Shown: one piece after another, positions 16,529-24,920 of the stretch
How positions within the stretch are numbered: the stretch's first letter is position 1
How the letters are laid out: each line of letters starts with the position of its first letter
DNA from: Richelia sp. SL_2_1
GTDB taxonomy: Bacteria > Cyanobacteriota > Cyanobacteriia > Cyanobacteriales > Nostocaceae
DNA: 32,538 bases
NCBI GenBank assembly: GCA_012033205.1
Contig: JAAUSO010000072.1
Span: forward strand, 1 to 32,538
Reading direction: 5' to 3'
Position numbers and translations under genes: made by a program
Notes under the pieces: model-generated
Told to the model about the DNA's origin: nothing
Databases searched by the model: none
What the model saw: the letters and a program-made list of their open reading frames with translations, nothing else

Positions 16529-17667
16529 CAAAAATTACCTCCCCTTGTCCCGACAGAGTGAAACCGTTTCTCAACAACTTGTGAAAAGTACAAAAATAGA
16601 CTGTAAACATCCGCTAATCTGCTCAATAAAGAAAATTCGTCAACTTGTTTGGGAATATTTGCACCCACTCCCCATAAACAAGACTTTCCACGATAGTGCA
16701 AGTTCAATTCCTTCTTCATATAATCTGCCGTACCTCCACAAAACAATATTTCATCGACTTGACGGGGAATCACCTGATTTAACCAACTTGTAAGGGCAGC
16801 GCTATACTCGCTTCTGGCTAGTTTTACCGCTTTTTGGATTTGTTGTAATTCTTGCTGTTTGTTGGCATTTCCCGTGCTTCTTAATAACCGTAGTAAAGGA
16901 ACGGGTGATAAGTCACTTCCTGCTGCTACTATCGCCGGAGCAATTAGAGAAGGTGTTTGCCCCGATGTCTTGGCTACGACTCGCTCTAAAAGCCGAATCA
17001 TTCCCAAATCGGAAGTCTTACCATCAGCTGCAACGACACCCCTATCGCTAATTAATACCGAAGCATTTCTGTAACCTATCATCGCTAGGGCAAAAAATTT
17101 TCTTTTAAGCGCTTCTCCCACTCTCTTTTGATACGCCAAATATATTCCCGCACCCTCTGGCAAACACTTAAACTCTATTAACTTCACCTGCATTCGTCCC
17201 GTCGGCGTTATGTAGTTAGCAAGTGTTGTTCCGAGTTGCTCTCCCAAACTCTGTTTATTCTCAAGTTCCCCCGGTGGAAGCAAACAGGCAAGCGCTAGTT
17301 GAAAGTTATAACCTAACTTGAGCTTTTGTGAAACAACCCAAACAGCCGAAGCAGTTTTGGCTATTGCTCGTTCGTACTTCAACTCTTTTAAACCAGCATT
17401 CGCATAGTATTTTTGCTGGGCTAAATAACCGACTGCAAAGGTTTCACCGTTGATATTTACCCATGCAATATTCTCTGGAGAGGTTGCACCTAATATTTCT
17501 GTCGAAAAAGAAGCAACTGATTCCAAAGGTATTTTTATCACTTCTGGTTCCATGATTAATGATGCCGGATTTTTTTTATCGAATGTATAATAAATTCCTT
17601 TTGTTGCACTTCCTCCAAAATCTAAAGTCAATATTAGTAAAGGTGAAGTTTGAGTAGTTTCGGTCAT
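16528..17667 (-). CDS. parM: ParM/StbA-family actin-like plasmid segregation ATPase
   Basis: The 379-residue protein has the actin-fold nucleotide motifs. LTLDFGGSATKG (14-24) is phosphate-1, MIGYRNASVLISDRG (196-210) is phosphate-2 and EILFCGGTADYM (306-317) is the adenosine loop. Length fits ParM/StbA-like proteins. It would polymerise with ATP to push plasmid copies apart with the help of the protein encoded immediately downstream. The ATG is preceded by AGGA. A candidate promoter (TATAAT at 17739-17744) and 10-bp repeats lie upstream. It is first in a four-gene minus-strand unit with parR, the ParA/MobD-like gene and the membrane-protein gene. Confidence 0.85.
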   Translation of the reverse strand: MTETTQTSPLLILTLDFGGSATKGIYYTFDKKNPASLIMEPEVIKIPLESVASFSTEILGATSPENIAWVNINGETFAVGYLAQQKYYANAGLKELKYERAIAKTASAVWVVSQKLKLGYNFQLALACLLPPGELENKQSLGEQLGTTLANYITPTGRMQVKLIEFKCLPEGAGIYLAYQKRVGEALKRKFFALAMIGYRNASVLISDRGVVAADGKTSDLGMIRLLERVVAKTSGQTPSLIAPAIVAAGSDLSPVPLLRLLRSTGNANKQQELQQIQKAVKLARSEYSAALTSWLNQVIPRQVDEILFCGGTADYMKKELNLHYRGKSCLWGVGANIPKQVDEFSLLSRLADVYSLFLYFSQVVEKRFHSVGTRGGNF

Positions 17668-17738
17668 AGTTCCTATTTTAATTTAACTCGATTTTTTAGA
17701 TTGTTAGCGAAAGTGAGACGGCAAATATTAAATTTTAA

Positions 17739-17766
17739 ATTATATACTCCTTGTTCTTCATGATAA
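17739..17766 (-). promoter_or_regulatory. Candidate parM promoter
   Basis: On the minus strand a perfect -10 box TATAAT (17744-17739) is preceded by TTATCA (17766-17761), 4 of 6 to TTGACA, with a 16-base spacer. It lies about 70 bases upstream of the parM ATG and about 35 bases from the decamer repeats, which suits autoregulation by a ParR-type repressor. Confidence 0.5.
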
Positions 17767-17800
17767 TAGTTCCTCTTCATCATTTTCATTTCCAAATATT

Positions 17801-17893
17801 TGAAGGAATCTGAAGGTAAATGAAGGTAAAATATTAGAAATAATTATTGTTTTTTAGTCCGATGTGGTCAAAAATTACCTTCAAATTCCTTCA
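17801..17893. repeat. parC-like cluster: tandem 10-bp TGAAGG repeats with inverted copies
   Basis: Positions 17801-17830 are three perfect-period decamers: TGAAGGAATC, TGAAGGTAAA, TGAAGGTAAA. At 17875-17893 the inverse TTACCTTCAAATTCCTTCA appears, i.e. TGAAGGAATT-TGAAGGTAA on the other strand. A related copy is at 18257-18273. Ten-base spacing puts every site on the same helix face, as in ParR-bound centromeres. The cluster sits just upstream of the candidate parM promoter. Replication iterons are an alternative. Confidence 0.65.
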
Positions 17894-18653
17894 CTGTGTT
17901 TCTCACTGTCGAATACATTAATAAAGCCTCTAATGGTTACTATACATAGCTTTAAACAAGTTTTTATTTAAAAAACTATGGAAATATTCGGTTTATCGGA
18001 TTTGATGGTTTCTCTTTATTGCTTGAATCCATACAGAATATCCCAACCTCTCGTTTTAAACTAAATGTGAACTCACTACACAATTTATTAATTTTCTTGT
18101 GGTAATGAGATAATTCTATTGCCGTATCATCAAAAGAAACTTGCTTGGAATGAATTGCACAAATATCTATTAATTTTACTTATGAGTTTATAGAATACAA
18201 TTAATGAAAAACTACTTATCGGCTCGATGAATATTTCCATAATCTTCAATACTTTCTTCCTTCAAATTCCTTCTCTATTAGTAACGAATAAACATTAAAA
18301 GCCGCAATACTACAAAAGAGGGATTCTTAATTTAGGGCTATCAATACTAAGAATTTTGGTATTATAATTTTCTAATTATTCTTTCTCACGATGCTAGTAG
18401 CTTTGGCTATAAAAACCCCTGTGAGAGCTTAATTACAGTTATAAAATAATCGTCTACTGTGTGTGTATAATTACACGAAAATGTAATACTTAAGTTAATA
18501 ATTAAAACAGAATAATAATTTTATTTTAAGGATAATTACATAAATTATATAAAAATAATCACACTGTTTTATGAAAAATACGTAAGCGAGAGAAAAGATA
18601 TTTGAGTAAAATTTTGATAGTTAAGTTATGAAGTTACTGAAAAACCTAAAGAA
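17894..18653. other. AT-rich non-coding region upstream of the relaxase gene
   Basis: No convincing gene is seen on either strand. It contains one more TTCCTTCAAATTCCTTC copy (18257-18273) and a short GTGTA-TAAT-TACAC hairpin near 18463-18476 preceded by CTACTGTGTGT. Given the MobV relaxase immediately downstream, an origin of transfer within this region or the adjoining palindrome is expected, but the nick site cannot be identified by eye. Confidence 0.4.
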
Positions 18654-18683
18654 ATAAGGGGTGGAAAATTTTCCACACCTTAT
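18654..18683. promoter_or_regulatory. 30-bp near-perfect palindrome upstream of the relaxase start
   Basis: The half-sites ATAAGGGGTGGAAAA and TTTTCCACACCTTAT match in 14 of 15 positions, centred between 18668 and 18669, and end 57 bases before the relaxase ATG. It could be the relaxase operator, the inverted repeat of an oriT, or a cruciform. The lack of a T-run right after it speaks against a simple terminator. Confidence 0.6.
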
Positions 18684-18740
18684 GCGGGAAAACTTTTTTA
18701 CCTCCGTCTTTGTTTCACAGAAGAATATTGGCAACAAATT

Positions 18741-20414
18741 ATGCCGCTAGCAATCTGTAGAATCCAAAAAATTAAAAGTTGGGGAACGCTAAAGGGTAAT
18801 GAAGCGCATACTGCTAGAGAGAGAGACACCCCTAACGCCAACCCAGAAGTAACTAATATACGGATTATTGGTGATTCCTCTAATCTAGATTTAGCAACTT
18901 TGGTAAAACATACAATTGGTTCGCAGAAAATTCGCTCAAATGCTGTTCTTGCAGTGGAAATGTTGCTTAGTGCAAGTGCTTCCTATTTCCGTCCGAATAC
19001 ACCTCAAGAAGCAGGAACCTATGAAAAACAACGTTTAGATAACTTTGTGGAAGCATCTGTTAATTGGTTAGATTCTTCTTGGAAAGAACAAGTAGTCCGA
19101 GCAGAGTTGCACCTTGATGAAATTACGCCTCATATTCACGCTTACATCGTGCCATTGGATGAAAGAGGTAAACTTAACTGTCGTGCGTTGTTTGGTGGAA
19201 AAATTAAATTATCCCAACTACAAGATAGCTTTGGAATGGCTGTTGCATATTTGGGTATCTCTCGCGGAATTAAAGGCAGTAAAGCTACCTACACTACGCT
19301 TAAAAAGTATTATGCTGCCGTCAATCAAGATTCTCAACTCATAAACTTAGAACGCTTGATTCCCTTAGCCCAAGTGCATGAAACAGGCGATTCTTATCGA
19401 CAGCGAGTCATTGAAATTCTTAATCCTCAATTTGAAATAATTAATTACCAACTCAACGAACGCACTCGTTTGCTCAAGCAACTTGCCGAGTTGAAGCAAA
19501 CTGCAAAACACAGCGAAAAACTGCGTCAACAACTTTCTGCTGAATTACGAATCCTGAAAACAAGTATTAAACATCAAGACTTACCTTTAGAATTAGTTGC
19601 TTACGAACTAGGGGTAAATCAAGACAATCAATCGTTGTCGAAAAAAACGGCTGTTGACTTAGTAATGCAAGTCAATCAATGTAAATTTGACGATGCACTT
19701 ATCTGGTTGCGCGATAGATTTGGTGCCGAGCCTATGCTTGCTGCGCTAACGAATCAAGTAACTAATAAAGCCTTGAACATTGTAAATAAAAATCCCGAAT
19801 ACTCTTTCATACCACCTGCACCCGATAAAAGTCGCTGGAAAGAAGTTGAGAAATATTTCATGCAGTATTACTGTATTCCCCAAAAATTGATGCAAACACT
19901 CAATCAGCGTGGTTTACTGTATGCAGATACGTCGGGTAATGCCATATTCCTAACACGAAATCTTTCTTCTGAAATCACCGGAGCTTACTTGCATTCATTG
20001 AAAATAACAGCCAATGCTTTCAGTTTATATCCTGGAAGTAAACGTTCTGCTGGTTGGTTTCATCTGAGCATGGGAAAAACCTCGGATAATCCTATTACAG
20101 CAGCAATGTTAACTGCTTCGCCAATTGAATCATTATCTCTAGCAGTATTAAACGCTCCTCACCAACACAGAACTCTTTACTTATCTATTGACAGCATTCA
20201 CTCAGTCACCAGAGCAGAGCATTACGCTCCCATACCTGTGGAATTTCTACAGAATGTACCGAATATAGTTATTGCTACACACCCCAAAAGCGCGATCGCG
20301 TTGAGCGCTATTCAAAAACTTTTACCTCATTCAACCAAATTACAACCAAGAACCACTTGGAATAAAGAGCTACAAACACGTCAAGGAATTAAAAACTATG
20401 CCGCGCTGGAATAA
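18741..20414 (+). CDS. mobV: MobV-family relaxase with C-terminal DUF3991/Toprim-like region
   Basis: The 557-residue protein opens with the Mob_Pre pattern AICRIQKIKSWGTLKGNEAH, with HxxR at 23-26 and the TPNAN segment (motif I). It carries the histidine-rich metal motif HLDEITPHIHAY (H124, H131, H133), followed by VPLDERGKLNCRALFGG as in other MobV proteins. It would nick oriT and remain attached during transfer. Residues 275-335 resemble the primase CHC2-type module without the zinc cysteines (LPLELVAYELGVNQ...FDDALIWLRDRFG). About 350-530 resembles DUF3991 plus Toprim_2 (YCIPQKLMQTLNQRGLLYAD; SPIESLSLAVLN). The whole is a relaxase-primase-like fusion of the kind seen on cyanobacterial plasmids. 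A 30-bp palindrome precedes it, and the disrupted gene at 20450 follows 35 bases downstream. Confidence 0.85.
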   Translation: MPLAICRIQKIKSWGTLKGNEAHTARERDTPNANPEVTNIRIIGDSSNLDLATLVKHTIGSQKIRSNAVLAVEMLLSASASYFRPNTPQEAGTYEKQRLDNFVEASVNWLDSSWKEQVVRAELHLDEITPHIHAYIVPLDERGKLNCRALFGGKIKLSQLQDSFGMAVAYLGISRGIKGSKATYTTLKKYYAAVNQDSQLINLERLIPLAQVHETGDSYRQRVIEILNPQFEIINYQLNERTRLLKQLAELKQTAKHSEKLRQQLSAELRILKTSIKHQDLPLELVAYELGVNQDNQSLSKKTAVDLVMQVNQCKFDDALIWLRDRFGAEPMLAALTNQVTNKALNIVNKNPEYSFIPPAPDKSRWKEVEKYFMQYYCIPQKLMQTLNQRGLLYADTSGNAIFLTRNLSSEITGAYLHSLKITANAFSLYPGSKRSAGWFHLSMGKTSDNPITAAMLTASPIESLSLAVLNAPHQHRTLYLSIDSIHSVTRAEHYAPIPVEFLQNVPNIVIATHPKSAIALSAIQKLLPHSTKLQPRTTWNKELQTRQGIKNYAALE

Positions 20415-20704
20415 AGAACGTAACGTGCGGGACGATATTGTCAATCTTGATGAGCAATAATCCCTTTTCCTACATATTAGGTTTGGGATTGTTTGGAATG
20501 ATACTTGGTATTGACCTTTGGTTTAATTCAATAACGGAAAGTTTTCAAAAACCCAAGCAACTAAAAACAGCACAAGATTATATTGAACGAGGTTATGAAG
20601 TGATGCATAAAGATATGCCTTTACTTGAGCAAAATGACCCCAAACAGAGACAAGCTAATTGTAAGGATGCACAACAATCTTTCCAAAAAGCAATTTCTCT
20701 TGAT

Positions 20705-20714
20705 TCCAAAATTG
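20705..20714 (+). repeat. Left target site duplication of the ISAs1 element
   Basis: TCCAAAATTG is identical to 22041-22050 directly after the right end. A 10-bp perfect duplication is within the 8-10 bp range of the ISAs1 family and indicates a recent insertion. Confidence 0.9.
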
Positions 20715-22040
20715 CAGGGCAAACGCAAGAAAACTGACATGATAATATGCTATTGAAATGCAGTCCTACTAGGTATCTCCCATGATTGCAGGTTTTGGTG
20801 CATCGTCTAGTTTTACCAAGAAAAATAAAAAATCTTCATCAATGGAGCCAATTGATTGTTCTACTGCTTATCAGCATTTAACAGACCATTTTGAAAACTT
20901 GGATGACCCGAGAGGAAAACAAGGTGTACTTCATCCATTCATTAGCATCGTGATGATAGCACTTTTAGCAACTATTGGCGGTGCTACAGGTTGGGAAGAT
21001 ATAGAGACATACGGTTTAAGTCACTTTGAGTGGCTGTCTAGTTTTTTAAAGTTACCTTTCGGCATACCCAGTACTGATACTTATAGAAGATTATTTGAAC
21101 GGATATCACCAACAGAATTTGAGTGTAGTTTTAACAGTTGGCTAAGTAGCTTGGTAAAAGATTTAGGGGCAGAGGTTATTCCAATTGATGGAAAAACTCT
21201 TAAGGGTTCTTATGACCGGAATCAAGAGCAGTCAGCATTACATATAGTAAGTGCATGGGCAAGTGAACACCGGTTATTTCTAGGACAAGTAAAAGTAGAT
21301 GATAAAAGTAATGAAATTACAGCAATACCAGCTTTATTGGAACTCCTAGATATTTCTGGATGCATTATTACAATTGATGCGATGGGAACTCAACATGAAA
21401 TCGCTTGTCGTATTCATGATAAAGGTGCAGATTACGTTCTGGCACTCAAAGCCAACCATCCCACTTTATTCACTCAGGTCAAACAATGGTTTGAAATCGC
21501 CGAAACCAAGAAATTCGATGGTATTGAGTACAGTTATGATGTGCGAGTAGAATCGGGGCATCACCGTAAAGAGAAGCGGCAGGTCTGGGCAGTTTCTATC
21601 GACCAAATGGGTAATTTATATAAACAAGGACAGTGGTCTGGATTGAAGACTATTGTCAAAGTTGTTCGTACCCGTCATTTGTGGAATAAAACCACACAGG
21701 AAGTGATGTTTTACATAAGTTCTCTTCCACCCGACGCTCAAAAAATAGGTAAAGCAATTCGACAACACTGGTCAATTGAAAATCAGCTTCATTGGGTGCT
21801 AGATGTTACTTTCAATGAGGATAATAGTCGCATCCGTACAAAAAATGCACCTTTAAATTTTGCTTTACTTAAGCGATGGAGCATCAATTTTATTAATAAA
21901 GAAACGTCTTATAAACGTAGTATTCGTCAAAAAGCGAAGCGAGCTAGCATGGATGAAGAGTATATGCTTAAAGTTCTAAAAGCTTCGATTCCCTTACATT
22001 CTAGCTGAAATAACATCTAAATTTTCTTGCGTTTACCCTG
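20715..22040 (+). mobile_element. ISAs1-family insertion sequence, complete (1326 bp)
   Basis: The ends are inverted repeats CAGGG(C/T)AAACGCAAGAAAA, left at 20715-20733 and right as the reverse complement at 22022-22040, matching at 18 of 19 positions. Both are flanked by the duplication TCCAAAATTG. The element holds a single transposase gene and appears intact, so it may be active. It interrupts a TPR-like gene immediately downstream of the relaxase. Confidence 0.93.
20782..22008 (+). CDS. ISAs1-family transposase (DDE)
   Basis: The 408-residue protein has the ISAs1 opening HFENLDDPRGKQGVLHPF and the GWEDIETYG segment. The DDE triad is D136 in PIDGKTLKGS, D199 in TIDAMGTQHEIA and E333 in HWSIENQLHWVLDVTFNED. 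The C-terminal NSRIRTKNAPLNFALLKR block is also typical. Family members are about 370-390 residues, so the first 20 residues (MIAGFGASSSFTKKNKKSSS) may be extra and the Met at residue 21 an alternative start. It catalyses cut-and-paste movement of the surrounding element. Confidence 0.95.
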   Translation: MIAGFGASSSFTKKNKKSSSMEPIDCSTAYQHLTDHFENLDDPRGKQGVLHPFISIVMIALLATIGGATGWEDIETYGLSHFEWLSSFLKLPFGIPSTDTYRRLFERISPTEFECSFNSWLSSLVKDLGAEVIPIDGKTLKGSYDRNQEQSALHIVSAWASEHRLFLGQVKVDDKSNEITAIPALLELLDISGCIITIDAMGTQHEIACRIHDKGADYVLALKANHPTLFTQVKQWFEIAETKKFDGIEYSYDVRVESGHHRKEKRQVWAVSIDQMGNLYKQGQWSGLKTIVKVVRTRHLWNKTTQEVMFYISSLPPDAQKIGKAIRQHWSIENQLHWVLDVTFNEDNSRIRTKNAPLNFALLKRWSINFINKETSYKRSIRQKAKRASMDEEYMLKVLKASIPLHSS

Positions 22041-22050
22041 TCCAAAATTG
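22041..22050 (+). repeat. Right target site duplication of the ISAs1 element
   Basis: TCCAAAATTG is an exact copy of 20705-20714. Fusing the two copies restores the reading frame of the interrupted gene. Confidence 0.9.
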
Positions 22051-22208
22051 CTTTAGGCTATCAGGGGCAAGGTATGAGCCTGATTTGTCAGAAAAAAGTT
22101 GCAGGTGGCAAGAAATCTCTTTACCATGCAAAAACTCTTTATTTACAGCAAGGGAAAAAACAAGAAGCTAAAAATATAGATTTAATTTTAAAGTTTACAA
22201 GCAAGTAA

Positions 22209-22666
22209 TTAAGTATATATTGCATAAACAGCTAATAACTGCTTAACAGCTTGATAGTTACGAATTGTTATTTTCTTTATCAAATAATTTTTTTGTAAAT
22301 ATAAGGGAATATTATATTTTTATCTGTAACTAAAAAATTATTTATTTTTATATGACAGAATAAATTTATATAAAGAAAAATATAGGATATAGGAACTTTA
22401 TATTTTTTAATATTAAAAAACTGTGAATCTATTCATCTTAAGTTAAGCTACTATAAAGTTAGTAAGTTCTCGCTAACTTGAAAGTAAGTAGCGAAGTAAT
22501 TGCTGTTAGTAAATTGAAAAAATCAATAAATTTTGAAGTGTTATTAAGTGCATATATCTACCATTACATTATCAATATTACGCAACAATCGTCGCTGTAG
22601 TAACTTATAAGGACGATTAAATGGGAGAACACAAATTGTAAATATTTGATAGTCAACAAGCGGATT
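22209..22666. other. AT-rich spacer without a recognisable gene
   Basis: This stretch is strongly AT-rich with many stops in all frames. A 7-bp hairpin (AAGTTAG...CTAACTT) lies near 22456-22480. It presumably holds the promoter for the gene at 22667; nothing else is seen. Confidence 0.4.
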
Positions 22667-23515
22667 ATGAATCTCCTTAAAACCAATAAACCAAAGCAAA
22701 CAGTAAGTCCTCATCACTTTAGAAAAATTGTTTATCCAAATCAAAAATCAAAGATACCGAAAACAACTGCATCTAACTGGCGATGGAAGCAACATTCTTG
22801 GGCAGCTTATCAACTTCCGGATGGTATGAAAGTAATGAGCGCTCGTCGAGTGGCACAGTTAGCTGGGCAACCGAATACGGATGTCATAGACTTTGTGCAA
22901 TCGAATGATTTAGAAACAATAAATGTAATAATCCCTTCTAGAGTTGTCATTAATGCAATTACTTTGCCTAGCATCGCAATCTATTTACGACGGCTTCTTG
23001 AAGAAGATAAGTTACAGCATAATAGATTATCTCTGTCTCGTAAGGAATGGGGAGAATTAATAGGCGCATTAGCAAATCCATTCTTCAAAGAAAACTTAAT
23101 ACCAAATCCCTGTTTCTTTACAAGTAATTGTCCGCCTGTAAGAGCTAATGCCACTCAAATTCAACTTGAAGATAACGTTACTTTGGAAGTGTTAATTTTA
23201 CAAACTGGAGAATATCGGATTTCCTGCACAGAAGGATTGCACTGCATTCAAGCTAACTCCGAATGGTTGATGGACACCTCGTCTAAAAAAGCTAACATTT
23301 TCTCTAAAATGAAGTTATCCCATCAGACTGTAGAATGTCGGTTTGCTACCAAACGGGGAATCAGACAGGTATATACTTTTGGTTGTAATGATTGGTTATC
23401 TATATGGGAATATTTCGCTAAAAAAGGCAATAAACGTGCAATTACAGTTTTGAAAGCTTGTGCGAAGGAAAATATTTCTGTCAGAGTTGAAAAGGTTCTT
23501 TCCAGAAGTTGTTAA
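22667..23515 (+). CDS. Cyanobacterial protein of unknown function, possible DNA-binding N-terminus (282 aa)
   Basis: The ATG at 22667 is chosen over a TTG at 22646; no ribosome site distinguishes them. The N-terminus is basic (KTNKPKQTVSPHHFRKIVYP). A region around residues 50-85 (MSARRVAQLAGQPNTDVIDFV) could be a helix-turn-helix. The C-terminal segment DWLSIWEYFAKKGNKRAITVLKACAKENISVRVEKV recalls the end of KilA-N/antirepressor-like cyanobacterial proteins (W..LA..GN..AI..LKA), from memory. Four cysteines lie in the middle (PNPCFFTSNC, SCTEGLHC) and could bind metal. It is alone on its strand between the IS region and the replication unit, convergent with the methyltransferase-like gene. 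A regulatory role is a guess. Confidence 0.5.
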   Translation: MNLLKTNKPKQTVSPHHFRKIVYPNQKSKIPKTTASNWRWKQHSWAAYQLPDGMKVMSARRVAQLAGQPNTDVIDFVQSNDLETINVIIPSRVVINAITLPSIAIYLRRLLEEDKLQHNRLSLSRKEWGELIGALANPFFKENLIPNPCFFTSNCPPVRANATQIQLEDNVTLEVLILQTGEYRISCTEGLHCIQANSEWLMDTSSKKANIFSKMKLSHQTVECRFATKRGIRQVYTFGCNDWLSIWEYFAKKGNKRAITVLKACAKENISVRVEKVLSRSC

Positions 23516-23747
23516 TTTTCCTTTCTTCGTAAGTTGCGCCTTATTACTATAAATTTAGTATTGCGTTTAGCTAAATATCATTTATTCATCACACTAGTAT
23601 AATTTTTAGGGAGGTTAAAAAATTAAGGTCATTAAGAAAAGAAATGTGTTTAAAGAAAATATTCTTTCTGGCTTCCATTCAACCAAAGTACTTTACTTAA
23701 TGTTCTTAAAGCGAAAATTACGAGAACCGTAATTTTAGAATTTCAAA

Positions 23748-24920
23748 TTACAGGTATATTCCTAACACTCTTAATATTTCCCTTACTGGCGCTTTCTCCG
23801 ACTCTAGCAGTTGCACCTGGGATAATAACCGTTTTGGAATATACTTCGATGACTTAATATCGCGATCGCCATTTTTCCAAAACTCGTAATGATAATAAGC
23901 CTGCGGGTAATCTTTTCCTCCCCTGGTAATAGTGCGCCAGTGAATGCTACCGCTGCCGTCACCTTTACGCCTTTTACTAGGGGAGAACTCTGTTTTACTA
24001 GGGCTAGTATGTAAATTACTAGGGCTATTATCAATACCTTGTGATATATTGGTTTCACCGTTTTTTGTCCACTTATCCCCTAGTAATTTGTCTGGGATGC
24101 TTTCAATATTTGCATACGCCTCCCTATTACTAGGGCTACCTTCTGCATTCCCTAGTAATTCGTGAGAGTCTAACCCAACACCCAGTAATTTCAATATTTC
24201 CATAACGGGATGTTTGGCAGAGTCGGCTTCTTCAACTACCCCTAGTAATTTTTTGGGAATGTACTTACTTCGCTTCTTATCGCCTTTTTTCCAGTGGTAG
24301 TAAGCCTGGGGGTATTCATTACCATTCTTAGTAATAGTGCGCCAATGAATATAGCCGTTACCTTCTCCCCTTGAGCGCTTTTTACTAGGGGATATATTTA
24401 ACTCCGGGCTGTTTTTTTCTTCATCCCCGGAGTTATTACTGGAGCTATTTTTACTAGGGCTATTCTCTTCATTATCCCTTAGTAAATTACTAGGGGAGAT
24501 TATTTTACTAGGGCTATTATCTAAATTACTAGGGTTATTATCCTGTTTATCCCCTAGTAATGATTTATCCAATTCGCCATCATCTTTTGGTTCTAGCGGC
24601 AGATAAACTACCCCATACTTATCAAACACCTCTCTAAAGCTTTCCCAATTGTCCCCCCAGTAAACCAACACATGAGATTGCCGCGCAGATAATTTAGGCT
24701 GGTAGTCTTCATCCAAAAACTTAATCCGACCCGTCCAAAAACATACGGGTTGAGTTTTCAGCACCGGAGACAACCATTTAGTATCGGTAGCTGCCGGAAC
24801 AAGCGCGATCGCCTCCCTTACTCTTCCCGATTCAAACTCAGCGCATAGCTTCTTCATCCACAACCCCGGACAACTGTAAGGAGGATTCATAAATACGCGC
24901 CCGTGCCAGGGTTGCGCCAA
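23748..24920 (-). CDS. Truncated Dam-like DNA adenine methyltransferase with two repeated C-terminal modules
   Basis: From the TTG at 24920 the frame reads AQPWHGRVFMNPPYS, the catalytic NPPY of phage-type N6-adenine methyltransferases (PF05869-like). EAIALVPAATDTKWL and CFWTGRIKFLDEDY then follow. The family's N-terminal half with the SAM-binding LDPAS-type motif is missing. An in-frame TGA lies three codons before the TTG. Adding one A to the GAAATGG at the junction would join the upstream gene to give TIENGLAQPWHGR, matching the family's usual ENGLAQPW, so a frameshift or recombination joint is likely. The C-terminal part has two modules (YIHWRTITKNGNEYPQAYYH...SKYIPKKLL and SIHWRTITRGGKDYPQAYYH...SKYIPKRLL) resembling small three-strand DNA-binding domains, in SPSN/SPSK-rich linkers. 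Methylation activity is doubtful. Confidence 0.65.
   Translation of the reverse strand: MAQPWHGRVFMNPPYSCPGLWMKKLCAEFESGRVREAIALVPAATDTKWLSPVLKTQPVCFWTGRIKFLDEDYQPKLSARQSHVLVYWGDNWESFREVFDKYGVVYLPLEPKDDGELDKSLLGDKQDNNPSNLDNSPSKIISPSNLLRDNEENSPSKNSSSNNSGDEEKNSPELNISPSKKRSRGEGNGYIHWRTITKNGNEYPQAYYHWKKGDKKRSKYIPKKLLGVVEEADSAKHPVMEILKLLGVGLDSHELLGNAEGSPSNREAYANIESIPDKLLGDKWTKNGETNISQGIDNSPSNLHTSPSKTEFSPSKRRKGDGSGSIHWRTITRGGKDYPQAYYHYEFWKNGDRDIKSSKYIPKRLLSQVQLLESEKAPVREILRVLGIYL
23974..24560. repeat. Thirteen copies of 9-mer TTACTAGGG/CCCTAGTAA inside one gene
   Basis: Exact TTACTAGGG starts at 23974, 23995, 24016, 24127, 24382, 24451, 24487, 24505 and 24526. The reverse CCCTAGTAA starts at 24078, 24150, 24240 and 24552. 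One-base variants lie near 24178, 24436 and 24477. Some spacings are exactly 21 bases. The first orientation encodes SPSN/SPSK on the minus strand, the other encodes LLG, so the DNA word is conserved across different peptides. Confidence 0.85.

Larger units (their letters stand above)
20450..22208 (+). pseudogene. TPR-like membrane-anchored protein gene split by an ISAs1 element
   Basis: The 5' part (20450-20714) encodes MSNNPFSYILGLGLFGMILG, an N-terminal membrane helix, and then helical TPR-like sequence ending ...AISLDSKIA. The 3' part (22051-22208) continues ...LGYQGQGMSLICQKK and ends ...NIDLILKFTSK with a TAA at 22206-22208. Removing the IS and one copy of the 10-bp duplication restores a single 140-codon frame (SLDSKI-ALGYQGQG), so this was one gene before insertion. 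In the present state translation reads seven residues into the IS and stops. The original function is unknown; one membrane helix plus a TPR-like pair suggests an adaptor protein. Confidence 0.85.

Noticed and set aside
18463-18476. GTGTA-TAAT-TACAC hairpin as a definite MobV nick site
   Set aside because: It is too short and unlike any nick sequence I can confirm; kept only as part of a candidate region.
23974-24560. Possible CRISPR or transposon array in the 9-mer cluster
   Set aside because: The unit is too short, occurs in both orientations and has irregular spacing, with coding frame maintained throughout.
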